Numbered from the stretch's first letter, positions 1 to 12,350 are shown. The stretch: DNA of 49,551 nucleotides from Myxococcales bacterium (GCA_947483555.1 CANKMW010000070.1:1-49551); one strand, 5' to 3'. Notes: generated from the sequence alone by a model not told the origin. Numbers and translations: made by a program.

Positions 1-534
<534 letters not shown>

Positions 535-1113
535 ATGCAATTCTCGGTGACGTTCCGGCACATGGAACCGACGGACGCACTCAAGTCATATGCCAAGGAG
601 CGGATGGATCGAATCCGCAAGTACTTGCCGGATCCCATCGCCTGTCATGTCGTCTTCAGCACCGAACGCCACAACCACCGCGTCGACGTCAACTTCCAGC
701 TCCACAACGGATTGAGCATCGCCGGTCACGAGACCACCGAGAACATGTACTCGTCGATCGACCTGGTGATCGCCAAGATCGAGCGCCAGGTCCGCAAGTA
801 CAAGGGCAAGCTCGACACCCAGAAGCAGCGCCCCCATCACGTCGAGCCGCTGCCGTGGTCGCACTCGATCGTCGAGGAGGCGTTCCACCACCTGGCGCCC
901 GAGCCAGCGCCTGACCCCGACGTCCAGCAGTTCAAGGTCATCAAGACCGAGAAGTTCCACGCCAACCCGCTCACCGTCGACGACGCCATCGCGCAGCTCA
1001 ATCTCGCGCACGAGGACTTCCTGGTCTTCCGGTCGGTCGAGGCGCACGGCCGCGTGGCGGTGATCTACCGCCGCGAGGATGGGAACTTCGGGTTGATCGA
1101 GACTCACGCCTAG
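535..1113 (+). CDS. hpf: Ribosome hibernation promoting factor, long form
   Basis: 192 aa. The N-terminal half starts MQFSVTFRHMEPTDALKSYA and is the S30AE/YfiA fold that binds the 30S decoding site. The C-terminal part has the NPLTVDDAIAQLNLAHEDFL and YRREDGNFGLIE signatures of the long-HPF dimerisation domain, which joins 70S ribosomes into 100S particles in stationary phase. The ATG at 535 is chosen because GGAGGG (526-531) lies just before it and because the family starts there; the open frame runs further upstream only through low-complexity DNA. It heads the PTS operon, an order (hpf-ptsN-hprK/rapZ) common in proteobacteria near rpoN. Confidence 0.96.
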   Translation: MQFSVTFRHMEPTDALKSYAKERMDRIRKYLPDPIACHVVFSTERHNHRVDVNFQLHNGLSIAGHETTENMYSSIDLVIAKIERQVRKYKGKLDTQKQRPHHVEPLPWSHSIVEEAFHHLAPEPAPDPDVQQFKVIKTEKFHANPLTVDDAIAQLNLAHEDFLVFRSVEAHGRVAVIYRREDGNFGLIETHA

Positions 1114-1129
1114 CCTCGACCGGGTGTGG

Positions 1130-1135
1130 TAGCGT
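1130..1135 (+). promoter_or_regulatory. Extended -10 candidate (TGGTAGCGT) before ptsN
   Basis: TAGCGT, preceded by TG at 1127-1128, ends 12 nt before the ptsN ATG, giving a predicted leader of only a few nucleotides. The same 11-mer TGGTAGCGTGG occurs before the small gene at 21882. It may start an internal transcript within the hpf-pts operon. Confidence 0.4.
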
Positions 1136-1147
1136 GGGCGGCGGCTG

Positions 1148-1609
1148 ATGAAGATCGTCGATCTGATCGCTCGCGACATGCTCGTGCCGGCGCTGGCCTC
1201 GGTCGAGAAACGCGCCATTCTCGAGGAGCTGGCCGGCCATGTCGCGGCGCGACACCCGCGCATCGACCGCGCCGCGCTCACCAAGGTCCTGGTCGATCGC
1301 GAATCGCTGGCCTCGACCGCGATCGGCGAAGGGGTCGCGATCCCGCACGGCAAGTTGCCGGCGGTGACCGAGATCATCGCCTGCCTCGGGCGGGCGCCAG
1401 CCGGCGTCGACTTTGACTCGATGGACAAGCAGCCGACGTTTCTGTTCTTCGTGCTGGTGGCGCCGGAGGCGTCGACCGGTGCCCATCTGAAGGCCCTGGC
1501 CCGGATCAGCCGGGTATTCAAGGACCAGGCGTTCCGCAAGCGCCTGCTCGAGGCCCCGGACGTCGACTCGATGTACCAGGTGATCGCCGAGGAGGACGCG
1601 AAGTACTAG
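1148..1609 (+). CDS. ptsN: Nitrogen-regulatory PTS enzyme IIA (EIIA-Ntr)
   Basis: 153 aa, normal for a single PTS_EIIA type-2 domain. The phosphate-accepting histidine lies in GEGVAIPHGK (about residues 59-68), and the C-terminal half has the usual HLKALARISRVF helix. EIIA-Ntr takes phosphate from HPr and acts by binding partner proteins (K+ transporters, kinases) rather than transporting sugar. It follows hpf by 34 nt and ends one base before hprK, so it belongs to the operon. All partners for a phosphorelay (ptsI, ptsH, ptsN) are in the same cluster. Confidence 0.95.
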   Translation: MKIVDLIARDMLVPALASVEKRAILEELAGHVAARHPRIDRAALTKVLVDRESLASTAIGEGVAIPHGKLPAVTEIIACLGRAPAGVDFDSMDKQPTFLFFVLVAPEASTGAHLKALARISRVFKDQAFRKRLLEAPDVDSMYQVIAEEDAKY

Positions 1610-1610
1610 G

Positions 1611-2591
<981 letters not shown>

Positions 2592-2593
2592 CC

Positions 2594-3433
2594 GTGCAGA
2601 TCGTCATCGTCAGTGGCCTGTCCGGCGCCGGTAAGTCGACCGCGCTGCGCGCGCTCGAGGACGTCGAGTTCTACTGCGTCGACAACCTGCCGCTGCCGTT
2701 CTTCGCCGAGCTGGTCGAGTACATGGCCAAGGAAGGCGGTGCCGACAAGCTCGCGGTCGCGATCGACGGCCGCCAGAAGAAGTGGCTGCCGGCGTGGCGC
2801 GAGCAGCTCGCCCAGCTACGGGGGGCCGGTCACCGCCTCGAGGTCATGTTCCTCGAAGCCACCGACGAGGCGCTGCTGCGGCGGTTCTCGGAGACCCGGC
2901 GCCGCCACCCGTTGTCGGGCGACGACCTCCACGATGGGGTCCGCCGCGATCGCGAGATCTGCGCCGACCTGCGCCCCGGCGCGGCGGTGATCGACACCTC
3001 CAACCTCAACGTGCACCAGCTCAAGTCGATCATCCAGGATCGCTACGGCGGCACCGGCAAGCTGGCGGTGACCCTGGTGTCGTTCGGGTTCAAGCACGGT
3101 CTGCCGGTCGACTTCAACCTCGTGTTCGACGTCCGCTTCCTGCCCAACCCGTTCTTCGAGCCGGCCTTGACCCACCTCGATGGTCGAGACCCCGACGTGG
3201 CGCGCTTCGTGTGCGACCACAAGGACGGCAAGGAGCTGATCGATCGGGTCGAGAGCCTGCTCCGCTTCTCGCTGCCGCAGTTCCAGCACGAGGGCAAGCT
3301 GTACGTGACCATCGCCGTCGGTTGTACTGGCGGCCGCCACCGCTCGGTGGCCATCGTCGAGGAGCTGCGCCGGCGGCTCGGCGGCGACTGGGACATTCTG
3401 GTCCGGCATCGCGACGTCGACAGGGGGGAGTAG
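2594..3433 (+). CDS. rapZ: RapZ/YvcJ-family nucleotide-binding RNase adapter
   Basis: 279 aa. The Walker A motif GLSGAGKST lies at residues 8-16, followed by EFYCVDNLPLPFF and the C-terminal signature TIAVGCTGGRHRSV. In E. coli RapZ binds the small RNAs GlmY/GlmZ and RNase E to control glucosamine-6-phosphate synthase; elsewhere the family is known mainly as a GTP/ATP-binding protein. The GTG at 2594, two bases after the hprK stop, puts the P-loop at the usual distance from the N-terminus; upstream in-frame codons fall within hprK. Next to hprK-ptsH it fits the common hprK-rapZ-ptsH order. Confidence 0.95.
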   Translation: MQIVIVSGLSGAGKSTALRALEDVEFYCVDNLPLPFFAELVEYMAKEGGADKLAVAIDGRQKKWLPAWREQLAQLRGAGHRLEVMFLEATDEALLRRFSETRRRHPLSGDDLHDGVRRDREICADLRPGAAVIDTSNLNVHQLKSIIQDRYGGTGKLAVTLVSFGFKHGLPVDFNLVFDVRFLPNPFFEPALTHLDGRDPDVARFVCDHKDGKELIDRVESLLRFSLPQFQHEGKLYVTIAVGCTGGRHRSVAIVEELRRRLGGDWDILVRHRDVDRGE

Positions 3434-3437
3434 CAGC

Positions 3438-3716
3438 ATGCCCGAGGTTGCCAAGCGCACGGTCGTGATCAAGAACGAACTCGGGTTGCACGCCCGCGCC
3501 GCCACCAAGTTCGTCCAGCTCGCCGGCAAGTTCCCGTGTGACGTGACGGTGACCAAGGACGGCCACGAGGTCAACGGCAAGAGCATCATGGGCGTCCTCA
3601 TGCTGGTGGCCTCCAAGGGCACCACGATCGCGATCGGCGCCAGCGGCGGGCAGTCCGAGGCGGCGGTGGCTGCGCTGGCCCAGCTGGTCGACGAGAAGTT
3701 CGGGGAGGATCGGTAG
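3438..3716 (+). CDS. ptsH: Phosphocarrier protein HPr
   Basis: 92 aa. ELGLHARAATKF carries the EI-phosphorylated histidine (His18, equivalent to His15), and NGKSIMGVLML carries the HprK target serine (Ser49, equivalent to Ser46). Keeping both sites implies the protein integrates PEP-dependent and ATP-dependent phosphorylation. GGGGGAG before the ATG gives a plausible ribosome site. It lies 4 nt after rapZ and 2 nt before ptsI. Confidence 0.97.
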   Translation: MPEVAKRTVVIKNELGLHARAATKFVQLAGKFPCDVTVTKDGHEVNGKSIMGVLMLVASKGTTIAIGASGGQSEAAVAALAQLVDEKFGEDR

Positions 3717-3718
3717 GG

Positions 3719-5505
<1,787 letters not shown>

Positions 5506-5509
<4 letters not shown>

Positions 5510-5700
5510 GGGCGATGGCGCTGAAGATAGCGGCGCTCGCGATGGTGGTGGTGCTGGCGCTGGCGGCCACGGCGTGTCCGCGACCGCGCGGTGCGGCGGG
5601 TGCGGCCAGCGAGCCCGTCGCCGAGCCGGTGCCGGCGGAGCTGGAGTGGCCCGACGCCGCGATCGCGACCAGCGCCGCCGACGCCGGATCGTCACGCTAG
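5506..5700 (+). CDS. Small putative lipoprotein
   Basis: 64 aa with no recognised family. A signal peptide ends in LALAATAC (lipobox Cys24), followed by a short Pro/Glu/Ala-rich tail. The ATG overlaps the ptsI stop (ATGA at 5506-5509), so it is translationally coupled to the PTS operon. Its TAG stop shares the palindrome CTAG (5697-5700) with the stop of the convergent gene. Short size lowers confidence, but the lipobox, coupling and base composition support a real gene. Confidence 0.65.
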
Positions 5701-6242
5701 CGAGCGATCGGCCGACCGAGCACATCTTCGAGCGCGGCGAACATGTCGTCGATCGATAGCACGGTCAGGTTGGGCAACCCGCGCAGGAAGCCGTGGTTGA
5801 GCTCGATCAGACCGTGCCGCTTGTTCAGCGGGAAGAAGTCGTTGGTGCTCAGCTGATCGCGAATCGGGTTGTCGCCGAACAGGTCACTGGCCAGGAACGC
5901 GTCGAGCGTCCCGCTCGGCAGCGCCGCGACCCGGGCCGCGAGGGTGCGGAAGAGGTCCAGGTGCTCGCCGGCGCGCATCCGGACCAGACCGGCCTCGACC
6001 TCGCCGATCACCATCGGCGCCCATCGCGTGTTGTAGACGAACTGCGGAAAGCCGCCGTTGTTCATCTGCGCCAGGTAGAAATCGACCCAGTAGCTGGCCC
6101 GCGATTCGGCGGTGATCTGGTCGACCGGGTAGCCCTCGTCGCGCAGCAGGTTGACGACCGTCAGGTTGGATTCGATCAGGTCGTAGAGATGGGTGCCCGC
6201 GAAGCCACCCTGCGAGACGATCACTCGAGTCATCGGTTTCAT
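5697..6242 (-). CDS. DUF4375/DMP19-like protein
   Basis: 181 aa from the ATG at 6242. The central segment YLAQMNNGGFPQFVYNT is the recognisable core of the DMP19-like (DUF4375) family, whose function is unknown in bacteria. The protein is probably cytoplasmic, with no signal peptide or membrane segment. The 6242 start is preferred over an upstream one because TATCGT (6251-6256) lies 8 nt before it, matching the leaderless pattern of this window. It converges on the small lipoprotein with interlocked stop codons. Confidence 0.75.
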   Translation of the reverse strand: MKPMTRVIVSQGGFAGTHLYDLIESNLTVVNLLRDEGYPVDQITAESRASYWVDFYLAQMNNGGFPQFVYNTRWAPMVIGEVEAGLVRMRAGEHLDLFRTLAARVAALPSGTLDAFLASDLFGDNPIRDQLSTNDFFPLNKRHGLIELNHGFLRGLPNLTVLSIDDMFAALEDVLGRPIAR

Positions 6243-6250
6243 CGCGGTCG

Positions 6251-6256
6251 ACGATA
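6251..6256 (-). promoter_or_regulatory. -10 candidate (TATCGT), leaderless
   Basis: On the minus strand TATCGT ends 8 nt before the ATG at 6242. No Shine-Dalgarno is visible, so transcription would begin at or next to the start codon. Confidence 0.4.
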
Positions 6257-6337
6257 CGTGATGTCGGCGCCGAGCCGGGCGAGAGATTGCCGGCGCACAC
6301 AACCCGCTCCGGACCGATGACCCGCGTGGCCTGTGGA

Positions 6338-6715
6338 CTATTCGGGCGCCACGTCGCCGCCGTCGGCGCGGCAGACCTCGCCGGGGCCGTCGGCGATCGT
6401 GATGCAGGTCGTTCCCGCCGGGCAGGCGCCCTTGCCTTCGCAGGTCACCTCGCAGCTACTGAACTCGGGGCCCGACGGCCCGGCGATGCCGTAGTACTTC
6501 TGGCAGTGCGCGCCCGCCTGGCACGAGTCGGCGTCGCCGCACGGCACGCCGAGCTGGGCGACGTCGAAGACGGGCTCGACCGGCGTCGCGGGGCCATCGC
6601 CACCGCCGCCGGTCGGCGTGGTGTCTTGCGGCGGCTTGCCGCCTCCGCAACCGAGGAGCAGCGCGAGGCAAGAAGCGACGAGCTGAAGTCGAGCACCGGC
6701 GAGCTGGGGCAGCAT
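6338..6715 (-). CDS. Cys-rich lipoprotein
   Basis: 125 aa. The signal peptide ends in LALLLGC (lipobox Cys23), then a Gly/Pro/Thr linker of about 25 residues, then a domain with eight cysteines (CGDADSCQAGAHC, SSCEVTCEGKGACPAGTTC and a last VCR) that probably form disulfides. Such small Cys-rich repeats are common in myxobacterial surface proteins; the function is unknown. The gene is divergent from the 6746 gene with only 30 bp between start codons. Confidence 0.75.
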   Translation of the reverse strand: MLPQLAGARLQLVASCLALLLGCGGGKPPQDTTPTGGGGDGPATPVEPVFDVAQLGVPCGDADSCQAGAHCQKYYGIAGPSGPEFSSCEVTCEGKGACPAGTTCITIADGPGEVCRADGGDVAPE

Positions 6716-6725
6716 GATGGCGGCG

Positions 6726-6731
6726 ACTCTA
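6726..6731 (-). promoter_or_regulatory. -10 candidate (TAGAGT) for the lipoprotein at 6715
   Basis: Minus-strand TAGAGT ends 10 nt before the ATG at 6715, inside a 30-bp divergent gap. It is one base from the plus-strand candidate at 6733-6738. Confidence 0.4.
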
Positions 6732-6732
6732 C

Positions 6733-6738
6733 TACAAT
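6733..6738 (+). promoter_or_regulatory. -10 candidate (TACAAT), leaderless
   Basis: A near-consensus TACAAT ends 7 nt before the ATG at 6746. With +1 normally 6-8 nt after the -10, transcription would begin at the A of the start codon. No recognisable -35 lies 17 bp upstream, which is already inside the divergent gene. Confidence 0.5.
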
Positions 6739-6745
6739 CAGCGCG

Positions 6746-9709
6746 ATGGCTCGCCCGCGCCTCGCCGTCGTGATCGCGCTGGCGGCGGCGTTCGTCATGC
6801 TCGCGGCGTGGCCGCGGCCGGCGCGCGCCGGTGATCCCGACCGGGTGTGGCGCACGATCGAGAGCGAGCACTTCGTCATCCACTACTACGAGCCGCTCGG
6901 CGACGTCGCGCGCCGGGTCGCCGTGGTCGCCGAGCGCAGCCACCGGGTGCTGGCGCCGGTCCTGGATCATGCGCCACGCGACAAGACCCACGTGCTGGTG
7001 ATCGATGACACCGACGGCGCCAACGGGTTCGCGTCGGTCTTGCCCCGCAACCAGATCACGCTGTTCGCCACCGCGCCCAACGCCGGCTCGGTGCTCGCCG
7101 ATCACGACGACTGGCTCTACGGCCTGTTCGCGCACGAGTACACCCACATCCTTCACCTCGACACCATCAGCGGGTTGCCCAGCTTCTACAACGCGGTGTT
7201 CGGCAAGACCTGGGCGCCCAACCAGACCATGCCGCGCTGGATCATCGAGGGCATCGCGACCTACGAGGAGAGCAAGCGCAGCTCGTCGGGGCGCACCCGC
7301 TCGAGCCAGTTCGACATGTACCTGCGGGTGCCGGTGCTGCAAGGCAAGCAACTCGACCTCGACGAGGTCTCCAACGCGCCGGTCCGCTTTCCGCGCGGCA
7401 ACACCGCCTACCTCTACGGTTCACACTTCCTGAAATACGTCTTCGACCGCCTCGGCGATGACACCTTGCGCGAGATGTCACACGCCGGCGGCGGCGCCAC
7501 CATCCCGTTCGGCATCAACCGCCAGCTCGTCGAGGCCGCCGGCCGCGACTTCGATGGCCTGTATGACGACTGGCAACGCCACCTGCGCGACCGGGCCACG
7601 CTGCAGCTGGAGGCGGTCGAGCGGCGACGACCACGCCACGGCCGTCGCCTGTCGCTGATCGGAGAGGTGGCGCGCAACCCGCGCTACAGTCGTGACGGCC
7701 GCGAGCTGTACTGGATGGAGGCCGACGGCGTCCGGGACACGATCATCCGCGCCTTGCCGGTGGGCAGCGACCGCCGTCACGCCCGCGACGTCCGCCGTAT
7801 CGATCGGGTCGGCACCTTCGATGTCGACGACGACGGCGCGCTGGTCTACGAGCAGAGTCAGGTGTTCCGCGACGTGTACGCGTTCCAGGACCTCTACCGC
7901 TGGGACGCCAAGGCCGATCGCGTGCAGCGGCTGACCCGTGGCGAACGCGGTCGTGATCCGGCGATCGCGCCCGACGGCGAGCGCATCGCGTATTCGCGCA
8001 ACGGCGGCTCGACCAGCGAGATCGTCGTGATCGATCGCCGACAGCCCGACCAGCGCCACGTGGTGTGGCGCGGCGGCGGTCGCTTCGATCAGGCGTTCAA
8101 CCCGGCGTGGTCACCGGATGGCAGCCGGCTGGCGTTCGTGGCCTGGCGATCGGGCGGGGTCCGCGACGTGCTGGTGGTGCCCGCCGACCGCACCAGCGTC
8201 GGCCGCTCGCCCGGGGTGATCGAAGTGACCCGCGATCGCGCCCTCGACGGCGATCCATCCTGGTCGGCCGACGGACGCTGGCTCTACTTCACCAGCGACC
8301 GCACCGGCATCAGCAACGTGTTCGCGTGGGACGCCGCCGCCCTGCAACCGGCGCCAGGGCCGGTGGCCCAGCCGGGCCAGATCTGGCAGGTCACCAACGT
8401 GATCGGCGGAGTCACCGAGATGACGGTGTCGCCGGACGGCGGTCGGCTCGCCTACGGCGACTTCGTCGGCACCGGCTGGGATCTCTACGAGCTGGTGCTC
8501 GACCCGCGACGCTGGGCCCGGGCCCGGCCCTACGTCGACGACCGACCGCCGCCGACCGTGATCCCGGACGACGAGGCGGTGGTCAGCGCGCCGCGGCCGT
8601 ACCGCGCGATCGAGACGCTGGCGCCACGAAGCTGGACCGGCGCGCTGGCGGTCGGTTCGTTCGGCCAGGCGGTGACGGCGCAGACCAGCGGCGCCGACGT
8701 CGCCGGTCTGCACGGCTGGTCGATGGGCGGCACCCTCGAGCTCGAGCGGGGCGACATCAGCGTGGGTGCGGCCTATGGCTACGGCGGCCTCCGTCCCGGC
8801 CTGCGGATCGCGGCGGCGCGCGCCATCGGACGGCGGACCAACTTCCGCGTCGACGGCGTGGCCCAGCCGTGGACCGAGGAGCTGTACAGCTTCACGGCCG
8901 CGCTCGGCGTGCCGGCGCGCCGCAACGATCGCAGCGCGGTCTCGATCTCGCTCGACTACGACTTCGACTGGTTCCGCCGCCTGAGCACGCCGTCGATGAT
9001 CGGCAACCCTGACCAGACGGTACCCGGGGTGCCAGCCTCGGATTTTCGCACCGCCGGCATCGCGCTGCGCGCCGGCTTCGGCAACGTGCGCGCGTTCCTG
9101 TACGGCGTCGGGCCGGGCGAAGGCATGGAGGGCTCGGCGGCGGTGCGGGTCGATCACCCGGCGGTCGGCGCCAGCGCGCGGGCGCTGGTGCTGTCGTGGT
9201 TCTGGCGCGGCTACTGGAAAGTGCCGTGGGGCGAGAGCAACAACCTGATGGTGCGGGTGACCGGCGGGGTTCGGACCGGAGACCTGGCGCGCGGGGCCGC
9301 GTTCGCGCTCGGCGGCGCACCGTCGCAGGACATCGCGCAGTCGATCATCAACTCGACCCGTTCGTCGCCGACCGGCTTCCTGCGCGGCTACGAGCAGCGC
9401 AGCCTGGTCGGCAACATCTTCCACCTAGCCAACCTCGAGTACCGCCACCAGATCGTCGAGATCGAGCGCGGCGCCTCGACGCTGCCGCTGTTCGTCAAGC
9501 GGTTGCACGCCGCGGCAATGGTCGACGCCGGCGCCGCGTACGATGGTCCATTCGCGACCGACGATGTGCGCTGGTCGGTCGGTGGCGCGCTGCGCCTCGA
9601 TGCGTTCTTCGGCTATTTTGTCCCCGGCGCCTTCGAGCTGGGCTACAGCCGCGGCCTGTCGCAGGATGGGATCGGCGAGGGGTGGTTCTTGCTGACGACG
9701 TGGATCTGA
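6746..9709 (+). CDS. Exported gluzincin-like protease with beta-propeller and beta-barrel C-terminus
   Basis: 987 aa. A signal peptide ends near RPARAGD (about residue 29). A zinc-protease motif HEYTH (130-134) with a glutamate in IIEGIATY (Glu168) fits the HExxH-E gluzincin pattern. From roughly residue 300 to 600 come TolB-like propeller repeats (APDGERIAYSRNG, WSPDGSRLAFV, WSADGRWLYFTSDRTGISNV, SPDGGRLAYG). The last 350 or so residues alternate like an outer-membrane beta-barrel and end with an aromatic-rich strand (GEGWFLLTTWI). I infer an outer-membrane-anchored protease or binding protein. The ATG at 6746 gives the best signal peptide; the longer open frame upstream overlaps the divergent gene. 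Confidence 0.85.
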   Translation: MARPRLAVVIALAAAFVMLAAWPRPARAGDPDRVWRTIESEHFVIHYYEPLGDVARRVAVVAERSHRVLAPVLDHAPRDKTHVLVIDDTDGANGFASVLPRNQITLFATAPNAGSVLADHDDWLYGLFAHEYTHILHLDTISGLPSFYNAVFGKTWAPNQTMPRWIIEGIATYEESKRSSSGRTRSSQFDMYLRVPVLQGKQLDLDEVSNAPVRFPRGNTAYLYGSHFLKYVFDRLGDDTLREMSHAGGGATIPFGINRQLVEAAGRDFDGLYDDWQRHLRDRATLQLEAVERRRPRHGRRLSLIGEVARNPRYSRDGRELYWMEADGVRDTIIRALPVGSDRRHARDVRRIDRVGTFDVDDDGALVYEQSQVFRDVYAFQDLYRWDAKADRVQRLTRGERGRDPAIAPDGERIAYSRNGGSTSEIVVIDRRQPDQRHVVWRGGGRFDQAFNPAWSPDGSRLAFVAWRSGGVRDVLVVPADRTSVGRSPGVIEVTRDRALDGDPSWSADGRWLYFTSDRTGISNVFAWDAAALQPAPGPVAQPGQIWQVTNVIGGVTEMTVSPDGGRLAYGDFVGTGWDLYELVLDPRRWARARPYVDDRPPPTVIPDDEAVVSAPRPYRAIETLAPRSWTGALAVGSFGQAVTAQTSGADVAGLHGWSMGGTLELERGDISVGAAYGYGGLRPGLRIAAARAIGRRTNFRVDGVAQPWTEELYSFTAALGVPARRNDRSAVSISLDYDFDWFRRLSTPSMIGNPDQTVPGVPASDFRTAGIALRAGFGNVRAFLYGVGPGEGMEGSAAVRVDHPAVGASARALVLSWFWRGYWKVPWGESNNLMVRVTGGVRTGDLARGAAFALGGAPSQDIAQSIINSTRSSPTGFLRGYEQRSLVGNIFHLANLEYRHQIVEIERGASTLPLFVKRLHAAAMVDAGAAYDGPFATDDVRWSVGGALRLDAFFGYFVPGAFELGYSRGLSQDGIGEGWFLLTTWI

Positions 9710-9729
9710 CGGTCCGGGGAGGATGCGGA

Positions 9730-10302
9730 ATGCAGCGGATGATCAACATGGTGGTCGGTCTGACGGTGGTGACGGTGGTGGCGGTGGTCATGCTGGGGTC
9801 GATGGGCGAGGGCAGCAAGTCGGGCGGCGACGGCCAGGGGTCCCGACCGCGGAGCGGCTTGCCGCAGCTCGACGAGGTGGCGGGGATCGTCGGTCCGGCG
9901 TCGTCGCGGCCACCACCGATCCCGACCACGGCGCGCTTTGCGGTCCAGCCGGCCGCGCCCGCGCTGGCGGCGTTGCTGGCGGCACCGGATGATCCGCCGC
10001 CGGCCGTGATCGAGGCCCGCTGGCGGCTGGTCGAGGCTCGGCTGGTGCGGGTGTTCGGACCGACCCCGGCGACCGCGCAGCGCGACGCGATCTACGCCGC
10101 GCTGGTCGAGTGGCTGCGGGCCCAGCTGCGGTCGGCAGCCGCGTACCACGGTGGCTATATCGATCGCCAGGAGCTCGGGAGGCACGCGGGCTGGAACCGG
10201 TACGTCTACCTGCAGGTGGTCCAGGCGGCGCTCACCAGCGCCGAGTATCAGGGCTTCGCTGGCGATGGACAGCTCGACGAGGTGAACCCGACCTTGCCGT
10301 GA
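9730..10302 (+). CDS. Membrane-anchored protein of unknown function
   Basis: 190 aa, family not recognised. One N-terminal hydrophobic segment (MVVGLTVVTVVAVVMLGSM, about residues 7-25) acts as anchor or signal. A Ser/Gly/Pro-rich linker and a mostly helical C-terminal domain (about 85-190) containing YHGGYIDRQELGRHAGWNRY follow. GGGAGG (9717-9722) before the ATG is a good ribosome site. It lies 20 nt after the protease gene, probably in the same transcript, and is followed by a strong hairpin. Confidence 0.7.
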   Translation: MQRMINMVVGLTVVTVVAVVMLGSMGEGSKSGGDGQGSRPRSGLPQLDEVAGIVGPASSRPPPIPTTARFAVQPAAPALAALLAAPDDPPPAVIEARWRLVEARLVRVFGPTPATAQRDAIYAALVEWLRAQLRSAAAYHGGYIDRQELGRHAGWNRYVYLQVVQAALTSAEYQGFAGDGQLDEVNPTLP

Positions 10303-10320
10303 CCGCGGGGCACCGCGGTC
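10301..10320. terminator. Hairpin between convergent genes
   Basis: Perfect 8-bp stem GACCGCGG / CCGCGGTC with loop GGCA, starting within the stop codon of the 9730 gene and lying before the stop of the convergent GTPase gene. There is no T-tract, so it is a terminator-like or transcript-end hairpin rather than a classical intrinsic terminator. Confidence 0.5.
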
Positions 10321-10329
10321 GAGATCAGG

Positions 10330-11303
<974 letters not shown>

Positions 11304-11307
<4 letters not shown>

Positions 11308-11693
11308 GGCGTCGACGACGGCGAGGGCGGGCGCGCGAGGCTGCGCTTGAGCAGGCGCTCGACGTTGGCGATCAGCACCTCGCGCACGAACGGCTTGACC
11401 ACGTATTCGTCGGCCGCGGGGCCGTCGCCGATGCTGAGGTAGGCCGCTGACATCAAGATGACCGGGACGTGGCGGGTCGCCGGGTTGGTCTTGATCCGGC
11501 GCACCACCTCGATGCCATCCAGCCCCGGGAGGTTGGCGTCGACCACCAGCACGTCAGGCGGGTCGGCCTCGACCAGGGTCAGCGCCTCGAGGCCGTCGCG
11601 ACCGGTGTGGACGTCGTGGCCACAGCCGCTGAGGATCTTGACCACCAGGCGGATGACGTCGAGCTCGTCGTCGATCACCAGGATGCGGGCCAT
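11304..11693 (-). CDS. Single-domain response regulator
   Basis: 129 aa, only a receiver domain: acidic pocket Asp8/Asp9, phospho-acceptor Asp52 in VLVVDANLPGLDG, Ser82 in ILMSA and Lys100 in VVKPF. A short Pro/Ser tail follows with no output domain. It starts 6 nt after the thioredoxin-like gene and overlaps the GTPase gene by 4 nt, so the three are one minus-strand operon. No partner kinase is adjacent. Confidence 0.93.
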
Positions 11694-11699
11694 CGGGAC

Positions 11700-12338
11700 T
11701 TACTCGTCGACCAGCGCTTGCAGACAGGTCTCGGCCACCGAGGTGTCCCAGTCGCGCTTGTTGATCATGTACATGCGGACGACGCCGTTCTTGTCGATCA
11801 AGAACGACTCGGGCACCGCCTTGATGCCCCACGCCTGCGCGATGGCACCGAGGTTGTCGTCGTCGAGCGGTCCGGGCCGTCCGAGGTCGGCGGGTGGATC
11901 GAGCAGGACCTGGAACGGTGACCCGTTGGGCAGGGTCTTCTTGACCGCGTCCCATCCATGGTCGGACGCCAGCGTCACCACGACAAAGTCGTCCTGCGCC
12001 AGGTCGCCGGTCATCGCTGACAGCGACGGTTTCTCGGCGCGGCACACGTTGCACCACGAGGCCCAGAAGTTGAGGAGCACCACCTTGCCACGGTAATCCG
12101 ACAGCTTGACCGGCTTGCCGTCGTGGCCCTGGGCGGTGAAGTCGGGAGCGGTCGCCGGGATGGCTCCGAACGCTGGATTGCTGACCTCGCTGCGCAAGCC
12201 ATCGCAGGCGGCGCGGGTCTCGCGGGCGGCGGCGCGCGGCGTCATCCACACGAACAAGCCGGCGACGGCGAGGCCGACGACCAGGGCGATGCCGCCGGCC
12301 GCGAGCTTGCGGGCATCGACCATGTAGGCGGCGCTCAT
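11700..12338 (-). CDS. TlpA/ResA-like membrane-anchored thioredoxin
   Basis: 212 aa. One N-terminal membrane segment (about residues 12-32) precedes a periplasmic AhpC/TSA-thioredoxin domain with the redox motif WCNVC (Cys96/Cys99), the preceding KVVLLNFWAS strand and the cis-Pro segment KAVPESFLID. Such proteins reduce periplasmic disulfides, for instance in cytochrome c or copper-centre assembly. The ATG at 12338 is supported by TATCAT 6 nt upstream; an internal ATG at 12323 is the alternative. It is first in an operon with a receiver and a metallochaperone GTPase. Confidence 0.9.
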   Translation of the reverse strand: MSAAYMVDARKLAAGGIALVVGLAVAGLFVWMTPRAAARETRAACDGLRSEVSNPAFGAIPATAPDFTAQGHDGKPVKLSDYRGKVVLLNFWASWCNVCRAEKPSLSAMTGDLAQDDFVVVTLASDHGWDAVKKTLPNGSPFQVLLDPPADLGRPGPLDDDNLGAIAQAWGIKAVPESFLIDKNGVVRMYMINKRDWDTSVAETCLQALVDE

Positions 12339-12344
12339 GGCTAC

Positions 12345-12350
12345 ATGATA
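12345..12350 (-). promoter_or_regulatory. -10 candidate (TATCAT), leaderless
   Basis: Minus-strand TATCAT ends 6 nt before the ATG at 12338, in a 71-bp divergent gap shared with the 12398-12403 element. Confidence 0.45.
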
